Shown here: piece after piece, positions 10,830-21,200 of the stretch
Numbering within the stretch: the first letter of the stretch is position 1
How the letters are laid out: each line of letters begins with the position of its first letter
Assembly: GCF_910596095.1 (NCBI RefSeq)
Contig: NC_056537.1
Span: 2,208,574-2,272,573 of the forward strand
Direction of reading: 5' to 3'
Source: Thunnus maccoyii
Lineage: Eukaryota > Chordata > Actinopteri > Scombriformes > Scombridae
Length of the DNA: 64,000 bases
Position numbers and translations under genes: made by a program
Notes under the pieces: generated by a model
What the model was told of the DNA's origin: nothing
The model's database searches: none
Seen by the model: the letters and a program-made list of their open reading frames with translations, nothing else

Positions 10830-11440
10830 GAGCAAAAGATTTAGACAAGATTAGACAACAAGGTAATTCAAAGTGCTTTACATAGAGCATAAAAGGCATT
10901 AAAACAGAATATAAAAGCAACACAAGTAAAAAGACATATAAAAACTATTAAAAAGTGTTAAATTTGGAAATAAAAAGAAGCTAAAAGGGAATAAGACAGA
11001 TAAAACAAGAGAATAAAAGTAACAGTGCAGTGTAAAATATTAACCCTTAATGTGGTTTAATGAAAGGCGGCAAACAGAAAAGTCTTCAGCTGTGATTTAA
11101 AGAACTGAGAGTTGCAGCAGACCTGCAGTTTTCTGGGAGTTTGTTCAGATATGTGGAGCATAAAAACTGAACGCTGCTTCTCCAGGTTTATTTTGGACTC
11201 TGGGGACAGAAAGCAGACCTGATCCAGACCTGATCCAGACCTCCTGAGAGGTCTGGATGCCTCATAACATAGCAGCAGATCAGAAACCATTCAGTGCTTT
11301 ATAAACCAACAGCAATATCTTAAAGTCAATTCTTTGACAGACAGGAAGCCAGTGTAAAGATCTGACTACCTTATTAACTTGATCCAGAGTCGAGTAAACA
11401 GCAGAGAGTTAAAGTAAATCAATATTCAGTCTTTCAAAGA
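10830..11440. mobile_element. Decayed retroelement-like repeat
   Basis: Dispersed teleost repeat recognised from the phrases 'gaaagcagacctgatccaga', 'gaggtctggatgcctcataa', 'cattcagtgctttataaacc' and 'gacaggaagccagtgtaaag'. No intact frame remains. Contains a short local tandem 'gacctgatcca' near 11218-11240. Class (LINE or SINE tail) uncertain. Confidence 0.5.
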
Positions 11441-11467
11441 CAGTTCTCTTCAGTGTTTCAGGTACTC

Positions 11468-11730
11468 GACAGGTCGGTTGTTCCTGCGTCTTGGAGAAGT
11501 CGCCACAGTTCTTCTTCTATTGTGGATTTCGGCGTCTCAGCTGCTTCTGTCTCTTCATGTTAATCCCAGACTGACTCCATGATGTTGAGATCAGAGACCA
11601 TCTGTTGCAGATAAGATAGTTCTTCATGACTCTGGTTGGATGTTTGGGCTCGTTGTCATGCAGCAGGATACATTTGGGACCTACAGATGCCTCCCTCATG
11701 GTGTTGCATTATAGATAAGAATCTAAACAT
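11468..11730 (-). pseudogene. Tc1/mariner transposase, C-terminal remnant
   Basis: On the - strand, frame 11699-11517 reads ...CILLHDNEPKHPTRVMKNYL..., the hallmark block around the second catalytic aspartate of Tc1-like DD34E transposases (family form xDNDPKHTSR). A frameshift follows: the DLN..E-type block and the sequence after it (VWD, then EELW) continue in another frame. The N-terminal domains and both inverted repeats are absent, so this is a dead fragment. Confidence 0.75.
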
Positions 11731-12472
11731 CTAAAGTTCCTGAGATCTGAGATCAGAGAAGAAGAGTATGGAAGCTGCTATTTAGTTTTTTTCTTGTTTA
11801 TACGATACAATCACATAGCAGAAATATCTACATTCAGCTGTACACCTCTCCACCTCCCTACAGTGCTCATTAAAGTTTCATTTGATGTCATATCAGCTGG
11901 CAGACAAACAGCCGAGCTTCACATCCATCCGTCTGTGTATGAATCAGTTTCTAATCCAGTACACACAGAGAGTAAATGAAGTTTATTAAACAGCTGTTCA
12001 GAGTAAATATAGACCCCCTCAGGGGGGTGGCAGGGGGGGCTTAGTTTGACTGAGTGACCCCTCATTACAACAACTTCACATCTTTAATGAAAGGCTACTT
12101 AAATGTTATACAGCTTTAATTGGAGGAGAATGAAATCCTCCACTTACAGAGTGCTGAGAGACGCTGCAGCATGTCTGCTATTCACCGTCTTACTCATAAC
12201 ACGCTGTAATATATTTATCCTGCTCAGGCTCTGTGCAAAACCACACAAATCTGCCTTCTTTTAATAGAATCTACGTTGAAGTCACGAGCTGTCAGGACAC
12301 TCGGTTTCCTTCTGCATCCTTGACTTTTAAAATGTCACTAACTTTGAACTGGAATTTAAAAATATTTCCAGTCGTTCTAGTTGTGACCACCAGATGGTGC
12401 TAAAGCAGCTGCACACAGCAGCTAAAACATAAAGCTTCTGTTTCTTACTGTCGACAAATCATTCATATATTA
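11731..12472. other. Intergenic between lmod2 and wasl, part 2
   Basis: No recognised gene or repeat. A G/C-run stretch lies at about 12013-12041. Confidence 0.4.
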
Positions 12473-13420
12473 TTAGGGACCAAGCCCAAAGGGCAGAGGA
12501 ACACTGTAAAACAATAGGTGAGGAGCCTATTGTTTTTTGTGTGTTTGTTTGTTTGTTTCTTTATTATTACGCCACTTAAACCCTAAATTTAACCCCCTAA
12601 ACATGCTCCAAAACTCACCAAATTTAGCACACACATCAGGTCTGGTGAAAAATTTGATAAAATGTAAAAATTAATCCCCAAAGTGCCAAAATGTGCTCTC
12701 TAGCACCACCTATGTAACTAAAATGGCCGCCACGGCCCGTAGGAATGTCATAGAGAGATCAAACCAAAACTCAGTTATCCGTCCAATCAAGACCTACAAA
12801 TCATACACTGGCACCCCTTCCCTAAATCCAACAGGAAGTCCACAATTAGCCTTTCAAAATAAGACTTTGCCCCAATTTAAGTCCTCAAACAAACGCTATC
12901 TCCGAGGGCGTTAATGTATCAGCTTCACACTTTAATAGATGACTTATGACACTGTGCTGAAACAAAGTTGTTAAAAACTTTGCAATAACTTGAATGGTTT
13001 AGATTTTATAAGCCCTGAAAGTTGCAGTGCCACATCACCCTTACAAGGTAAAAGAATGGGGAGGCAATCTATGGGCATGAACTTTGTGTCAAACAGAGGC
13101 TTTTGACATCTGAACTATAAGTCTGACCACTTTCAAACCTGTATCAATGGATTTGCCACAAAATTTCCAACTAAAATATGATTTTTAATGTTAAATTTGA
13201 CCAAAGTCATGGGATTTATGAGGATATTTCACAAGAAGCGTACTCTAAAATCCTCCTCTCCAACTGCTCCTGGTGATGTCACTCCCTCAGTGCTGTGAAA
13301 CATTCCGCAATACACACTCATTATAAAATCACAGGAGGAGCAAGAAAAGACTTTAAAACTCACACTCTAATATCTCAAAAACAATAAAAGATAGAAAACT
13401 CAAGTAAATTCAAGATTTGT
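12473..13420. repeat. Dispersed teleost repeat ('gggaccaagcccaaagggc' type)
   Basis: Starts 'attagggaccaagcccaaag', continues through 'taggtgaggagcctattgtt', a (GTTT)n stretch and 'aaactcaccaaatttagcac'. It resembles an abundant noncoding fish repeat. Right boundary approximate; no coding capacity. Confidence 0.45.
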
Positions 13421-13499
13421 AGGTCAAAGTCTCGTGACTCATTTAAAGTTCAAATGAAGTTTGTATCTAAAACTATGTGGAAGCAGTAAATGTTCAAAA

Positions 13500-15156
13500 A
13501 GGTGTGGGTTCACTCACACTCTCCATTCAAATATATGAGTACAAAGAACAAGAGACAAACTTCTCTGTAAATATTAACATTTATTTAAGTATACAATTTA
13601 GTATTCTCACTAGCCCACCCACCCCTCCCGACCCTTTTCACAGGTTCGATGTCAGTATCCGGGCTTCTCGATGCAGCATTAAGCCTCGCTGGAGGACGGT
13701 AAAAACTCTTTAAGACGAACAGTTAAAACTTAGCGTTGATTATTTCTTTACACCGTTTTACAGACGGAGGATCACAAGGCATCGCCAAAACCCAACAAGC
13801 TGCTTGCAAATGCCACATTTGGTTCATTATTATTTGCTTTTTTTTTTTTTTCTTAAATGATTCTCCGTAAGGAGGCATTTATAGTCGCGACTCGCATTGC
13901 ATAAAATGATAAGTTTGTTAACTGAAGGACGGGAGAAGATGATTTATTTTTTTTATCATTGTAGTTATTTTTTTTTGTGTGTGTGATGTGATATTTGTTT
14001 TGAAATACTGAATGGAGCGCTTCCTCCTGCAGGAAATAACGGAATGATATCACAACAAAAGCAACCAACCAGACAAAAGAACAAAACTCCCATCATCATA
14101 ATCACAAATGCCACAGTGTGTGTGTGTGTTTGTGTGATTTAATGTGTGCAGACATTTTTTTTTTTCTATTAAGCCAAAGAACTTTGCGTCATGTTTGTAT
14201 CCTCCGTTTAAAAAGGTCACAATATTACAAAACCTTTAGCTTTTTAAAAAATGTCCGTCATCGCTGTAACTTACCCGAAATAAAACAAAAGTTATATTTG
14301 ACAAACACACCCCCCAAAAAAAACATGAACTATCGTAGAAACCGTGTGCAAATAAACCGCCTCAATTACATAAAAAATAAAAAGTTGAAGAATCACGTGA
14401 GGCGCCCCCGGCCCCTCCTCCTCCTCCTCCTCCTCCTCCTCGTCCTCGTTTTGGTCAATGGATGTTTCTTTATGAAAAAATAACGTGGCTAAAACTACGA
14501 TTTATTATTAGGAAACTCGAAAGGTACGAAAAAGAAGCACAGTAAGAAAATAGTGTTATCTCGCATTTAAACCGACCGTCCAATCAAACACAAAGAGGAT
14601 CCTGCCTGTTTGGTCGCAACATAACGTCTCCCTTTTTTTTATCAGTTTCTCCAGACAAGAGGAATGAAAACACGAAGGAATGAACACACACACACAAAAT
14701 ATTCTCCCCAAGAAGCATTGTACACGATCCCTCTCTCTCTCTGTGGAGCAGCTAGTGTTTTTATATGATTATTGATTATTGATATTGACAAATGTAGACG
14801 GCTGCGTCTCTACATTGTGCTGATGATGCTGTTAAGTGCTTTTTCTAATGATGATGATGATGATGATGTTCCCATGGGGGGGGGGGGGAGGTCTTTAACG
14901 ACGAAGGTGTGTGACGATCATTACAGATTTAACGGATGAGGTATTGCACAGATTAATTGTAATAATAATAATAATAATAATTATAATAAAAACAAAAAAA
15001 AAGCAAAAATAAATATACAGCAAATTCATACATTTACATTACAATTTTAGTCAGATTCTGGAAGATTTTTAGAAGATATTTTAGTGTCAGCGGTGGTGGT
15101 GGTGGGGGGGGGGGGGTTGGTGGGGGTAGAAGGGGGGATGAGGCGAGAGATATTCA
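13500..15156 (-). other. wasl: Probable wasl 3' UTR
   Basis: Sequence downstream of the wasl stop codon is free of the dispersed repeats that fill the flanks, which fits a long transcribed UTR. On the - strand AATAAA occurs at 14506-14501, 13948-13943 and 13585-13580; the last is the candidate distal poly(A) signal. The UTR carries (GAG)n (14408-14445), a poly-C tract (plus-strand G run 14877-14889), (ATC)n near 14855 and a C-rich tract (plus G run about 15105-15117). The 3' end is inferred, not proven. Confidence 0.5.
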
Positions 15157-15218
15157 CTAGTCATCCCACTCGTCGTCGTCCTCGAAGTCCTCGTCTTCGT
15201 CATCATCCTCGTCTTCGT
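15157..15218 (-). CDS. wasl: wasl coding exon 10 (acidic tail)
   Basis: After TTTCAG the exon encodes [20 protein letters not shown] and a TAG. This is the Arp2/3-binding acidic motif with the essential Trp (W540). The first codon is completed by one base from exon 9. Confidence 0.97.
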
Positions 15219-18200
15219 CTGAAAGAGTAAAACACAAAAGAAAATATTTGACGAGTGTGGAAACCAGCAGGTCAGAGGTCTTGTTTTTTGGCTGTAAATG
15301 TTTCTTTGTCTATTTGATGTTTTATTGTTTTATGACTTGTTGAAATGAAGGGGAGGACTATGTATAAACCCTTTGAGCTTCCTTCCTCTCCTGCACAATG
15401 TAATATTTTACTGTGTAATATTTTTATTGTATCTTTTGTGCAAAAACAAACAACCTAAAACCAGGATGCACTTTCTATGTCTCTGACTGTGGAAATCTGA
15501 CGTTTTCACATCGCAGATGAAGAACAGCAGCATTAAAACAACAGTCTTACAGGTGAAGCTGTGTGATTGTACTGTAACGGGTATCCAGCTGTTGTCAACG
15601 GTTACCTGAGGAATGGATGGCTTTGCTCCTCTTCTGCATCACTTCCATGAGAGCGCCGACGATGCCCGCGGTGGGCGCCGGCGTCGGAGGGCCGGAGTCT
15701 GGAAGATCCGACACCTGGAGACACACAAACAGGTTCAGTCCTGCTCATTAAAAACCCCCCTAACCCACATCAGATACTTCCTTCATCATGTTTATATCAC
15801 AGGAATATTTACAGATGTGCAGTAAAATACAGATGTTAGTGAACATACTTTAAGATATCAACCTGTTTTTTCTTTTCTCTTTATTTTATTTATTTATTTA
15901 TTTTTAGAATTTTCTGTCTTCATTAGCTAGTGTATGTAATACTAATAAAATAAAAATTAATAAATAAATAACTAAAGGTAGAAAGACTCCTCCTCCTCTG
16001 ATTGGTTCACTTTTCTGTTCATTTGTTCTGCTTCTTCTTGTCATTTATTTTTCTTTGTATTTTCCTAAATTATGTTTATTTATTTGTTTGTTTTTCTCCT
16101 CATGTTGAGGAGGTTCGCTGTATCAGCCTGTACAGTCACATCTATTTTATTTCTATTATCTGGATTTTATGCAGACTGATGTGTGGAAATAAAAAGAAAT
16201 TAGAAAAAAAGAGAAAGATTAAATTAATTTTGCACATGAATATGTATATAAATGCTCAACATAACATAATAATAATGAATAAACTTTTCCAATTTGTACT
16301 TTTCCTGCTACATTTATTGATTTTTAAAACTGCATTAACTAATGTTTTTGTTCACTAGTTTGCAGTAGAAACAAGTAGTGAACATTAACTCTGACTCATC
16401 ATCAGCTTTTAAGTTGATATGTTGAATTTGTCAGCAAACAGTTGTTTATTTCCACATCCAGCAGTTACGGAGCAACATGATCCTCCCATTGATAATGTCA
16501 ATAATAACATGTGAGGTTCCTCAGGGTTCTATTCTTGGTCCTTTATAGTTTCAATCTGGTTAAAGCTGCTTGAAATGAAGTTTTTTTGTCCACTTGTTTT
16601 CAGCAGAATAGTCTGTAAAAACTACTTCTGTCATATTATCAGCTTATAAAGTACTTGTGGCTAACATGTTAGCAAACAGTTGCTTATTTCCACATCCAGC
16701 AGTTACGCAGCAACATGATCTTTAGGGGTGTCACGATATATAAAATTCACGGTTCGACATGGCTTTAACTATTCCTCAAACAGTTTAGTTGTGCTGCAGC
16801 GGAAACAGAAAACAACTTTTCTGTTCGTTGCAAGGAGTCAGAACATCTGCCGACAGCTGTTCTTACAACGTGCTGTCTGACCACGTCAGAAATCAAATGT
16901 GTTTATAGTTGTTCTGAACATCTTCACTCAAAGCCGACCGTCACAGAGAGGGGCGACACAATATCATTTAAAAACTGAGATAACTGCACATAATTTAATA
17001 ATAATGACGGCAGCAACACTACATCAGCATGGGTAACCATGGTAACTTGGCTAAACTGGCTAACATGAGCATGCTACAGCTAAGTGGTGCTATAACCTCC
17101 AGGTGGAACTATTGCTCCACCAAACATCCTGTAGTGATCGGTTTGGTACGAATATACAAACCGTTACACCCCTAATTATTCATGTGGAGTCGTGTTTCTG
17201 TCCACCTGGTGAATGTGAGTCCAATATTCACTCTCTTTTAGCTCTGTTTTTACTCTCTACCAACTCCTGAGGGAAATATCTGGCTCTTTATCTGCTAAAT
17301 GCTCCACTATGTTCACCAGCTAGTCTACAGCTAACTGTGTCTGTTTGCTGTTTGGTGCTGAGCAGGTAGTGTACAGCGGCTTTTTACAGAACAGTAAAGT
17401 TGCAGCCGGACAGATAAACAATGAGCTGAAACTCACTATAAAGCTCCGTAAAGCCGAGAGGAGCTGCAGAGTCACTGATGATTCTCTGTAGGTTCATCAC
17501 TACGAGCCAAAACCAACACATTATTACACACTGACAGCCGCTTTAAGTTTTATTTCTTGTTTATCAGACGCTGATCTACGTTTTAGTTCCTCCTCTGTGA
17601 CGTTGGATAAAATAATAAACATAAACCGCCGGCGTGCAGCTTTGAGTGACGTGTGATGTGGAAATGCGTCTTACGGTCTTGAGCTGGATTCCCTGTCGGA
17701 TCTGGTCCAGCAGGGCGTCTCGTCCGGTGCTGGAAGGCGGCGCTCGGTTGTTCTGCTCCACCTTCTTCAGCTGAGCTCCTCCTCTGATCTGCTCCAGCAG
17801 CGCCGACTTCCCGCCCGGGCTCGGCGAATGAGGCGAGTCTCCGCCTCCCCCGACGCCGTCCATCTCCGGGGGCGGAGGGGGGCCGGGCGGGGGAGGTGGA
17901 GGAGGAGGGGGAGGAGGTGGGGCGGGGGTGGAGCCCTGTGGAGACTGATGGGCCAAAGGAGGAGGTGGAGGAGGCGGGGCTTGGGGGGCGACGGAGGAGT
18001 GTGAGGAGGACGAAGGAGGAGGAGGGGGAGGCTGGTGGTGGTGATGGTGGGGAGGGGGAGGTGGCTGGTGGCCTCCTCCTCCTCCTCTGGTGGGAGGAGG
18101 CGGGGGAGGCGGAGCACCCAGAGTTCCTGGCCTGGAGGGAGGCGGGGGAGGAGGAGCTGAGGCGGGGGCTCGGGAAGGAGGAGGGGGAGGAGGGGCTCCC

Positions 18201-21200
18201 CGACCCCCTCTGGACGGGGGAGGAGGAGGAGGGGGTGGAGCTGAGCTGTGTGGGGGGGGAGGAGGAGGAGGGGCGCCTCCACGGGAGGGAGGTGGAGGGG
18301 GAGCTGCGGGGGGGAGACAAAAGACACGAGATCAGGTTAGATAACAAGATGACATCACACTAGTTCCTCCAATCAGAAACATGTTTCTTCTTCTTCTTCT
18401 TTTATCTGGATGTTTGTTCTTCTTCTCTGTTTGTTTTCATTCATCTGCTGAAGGAGGAAATTAACACCTGCATCTATGAGCCTGATCTGTGACATCACAG
18501 CTAGTTGTGACATCACAGCTAGTTGTAAACTTGAAACTGAACAGCCAATCAGCGTAGTGTTTAGAAGACGTGTGTTTGATCGTATAAACTGAAACTGTGT
18601 TTGATTTGTTTGATTCTTGTTTCATATTATTTATTTGTGCTGTTTGTCTGGTCGTCTATGGTTCCAGTATCCAGTCTGCTCCGCCTCAGACCATGTCCAG
18701 TTAGACGTGTTTTACCTGAAACCTCGTACATAAAAGTGAATTGTTACCAAAATAAGACCAAATTTGTATGTATTTTGCAGAAACAAAAGGAAGCAGAGGA
18801 GCTGAATGTAACTGACTGACAGTTAATCAGCAACTACTTTGATCATCATTAATGTCTCTAATTCCAGCTTCTAAAATTAAACTAATTGAGGCTTTTTTTA
18901 GCACGTATAAATAGAATGTAGTTTATATTAACAGACTTTAGATATTTATATGTATTTCAGGCTGTTTCTACAAACTTGTAATGATTCATAAATAATCAAA
19001 ATACTTTGCTATTATACTTTTTTTTCTTCTGTCAAATCAATTAATTGACATTGTCTTAATAAATCCTCCGTACATCGCTTACAAAACGCTGCTGCTGCTG
19101 CTGCTGGGAGGCTTCTAACACCATCCAACAGACGGTCACATATAACTCCTGTTTTAACCTCACTGTACTGGTTTCCAGTAACTTTTACAATTCATTTTAA
19201 AACGTTGGTGCTCACTTATAGCAGCCCTACATGACTCCACAGTACATTAGTGACCTTCTGCACCCCTACACCACTAGTCCAGCTCTTAGATCCTCCACCT
19301 GGGGCTTTCTAAGTACCTCGTACACATTTTAAGACCCACGGAGATCACGCCTTCCAGTCAGCAGCCCCCAACTAGCTGAAGGTCCTTGGATAATGTAAAC
19401 TCCTTCAGAAAGCAGCTAAAAACCTGTTTTATCTGCTCGACTTGTGTATTTTATCTGGTGTTTTTGCTTTTCTTAAATAAAAGACAAAGACGCCACGATA
19501 TCTGTGTGTTTACATCACACATGGTGTTAAAAAGAAGCATTAATAACAACAACAACAACAACAATAATAATAATAATAATCTTTATAAAGAAAAGAAAAA
19601 ATGTTTTTCACCTTTTGCACATTTCACAATAAAATCCTGGTGAAACTGATTAAAGCTTCGTTATTCAGACGCTGTTTCATTATTTTAGATGGTTGATGGA
19701 CACACCAAAGGCATCCTGAGTGTGTATGTTAGTGTGTGTGTTTGTGTGTGCGTGTCAGTGTGTGTCAGTGTGTGTGTTAGTGTGTGTGTTAGTGTGTGTG
19801 TTTGTGTGTGTGTGTGTGCTTGTCAGTGTGTGTCAGTGTGTGTGTGTGCGTGTCAGTGTGTGTTAGTGTGTGTGTTAGTGTGTGTGTGTGCGTGTCAGTG
19901 TGTGTTAGTGTGTGTGTTAGTGTGTGTGTTAGTGTGTGTGTGTGCGTGTCAGTGTGTGTTAGTGTGTGTGTGTGCGTGTCAGTGTGTGTTAGTGTGTGTG
20001 TGTGCATGTCAGTGTGTGTTAGTGTGTGTGTGTGCGTGTCAGTGTGTGTTAGTGTGTGTGTTAGTGTGTTTGTGTGCGTGTCAGTGTGTGTGTTAGTGTG
20101 TGTGTGTGTGCGTGTCAGTGTGTGTTAGTGTGTGTGTTAGTGTGTGTGTGTGTGCGTGTCAGTGTGTGTTAGTGTGTGTGTTAGTGTGTGTGTGTGCGTG
20201 TCAGTGTGTGTTAGTGTGTGTGTTAGTGTGTGTTAGTGCGTCAGTGTGTGTGTGTGTGTTAGTGTGTGTATGTGCGTGTCAGTGTGTGTTAGTGTGTGTG
20301 TTAGTGTGTGTTAGTGCGTCAGTGTGTGTGTGTGTGCGTGTGTTAGTGTTAGTGTGTGTGCGTGTGTTAGTGTTAGTGTGTGTGTGTGTGTGTGTGTTAG
20401 TGTGTGTTACTGCGTGTGTGCGTGTGTGTTCTCACCCTGCCTCCTCAGCTCGTTCTTCACGGCCTCCACGCCTCCTTTCTTCTCGATGAAGTCGTAGATG
20501 ACCTTGGACGTCTCTCGGTCCTTCAGCTGAGCCTCAGAGATGCCGCACATGTCGAACAGGTTCTTCAGTTCAGGGTCCAGGTTGTTGAGCTGCAACGTCA
20601 ACGACACACAAAACTGTTAAATAACACAAACACACACACACGCACATGCACACACACACACGCACATGCACACACGCACACACACACACAGCTGACGACA
20701 GTAACATGAACTCTTCTCATAATAATTCATTATCATTCTTCATGTTATTGTCATGTTTTCTTCTTTTCTTTCTTCCTTTTTTTAATATTATCATTCATTT
20801 CTTACCTTTTTTTTCTTAGTTTGGGTTGTTTTGTTTAACATAATGTTTCACTTTCAGGTTGTTGTCACATGTGGCAGGTGAGTCTTTATGGTCCTCTATA
20901 AATATATAGTTAATAACTATAGATTAAGGTGGTTGTAGTCAGTGGCGTCCAAGACTGACATGTGTTGCTTCAGGCCGTTGTTTTGATATATTGTATCTAT
21001 AATGTGATGATCTGATGAAAATAATATCAGCAGCAAGAAAATATTGTGTATAAAGTAATTATTAATACACCCACAGCCTCCTTATAGAAATATTAGATAT
21101 GTGCATTTAAGCATTTAAGAATCAATTCAACAGTTCCTGCTGCTGTTTAATGTGAACTGATGTGATGTTTTTCCATCCAGTCAGTCACAGAGTCAGTTTG

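Larger units (their letters stand above)
15715..17674 (-). other. wasl intron 8
   Basis: A 1.96-kb phase-0 intron, GTAAGA...TCCAG. Its 16370-17540 part is a teleost repeat with a partial tandem duplication, an RT scrap at about 16515-16560, and an inserted element at 16724-17174. About 15720-16370 is AT-rich with TTTA runs and nothing recognised. Confidence 0.9.
18304..20435 (-). other. wasl intron 7
   Basis: A 2.1-kb phase-1 intron, GTGAGA...CCGCAG. It begins (at 20430) with 0.7 kb of CA-rich repeat on the transcript strand. It also contains a LINE fragment (19071-19585). About 18310-19070 is AT-rich, with CTT repeats near 18388 and nothing else recognised. Confidence 0.9.

Noticed and set aside
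14118..14483. 121-codon frame with leucine run
   Set aside because: Antisense to the probable wasl 3' UTR; the leucine run comes from a CTC microsatellite.
17583..18363. Long frames on both strands over wasl exon 8
   Set aside because: Shadows of the CCT/CCC-rich proline exon; only the frame in phase with the neighbouring exons encodes the WH2 motifs.
19689..20489. VCVSVCV-type frames and their reverse
   Set aside because: Translation of TG/CA repeats, no gene.
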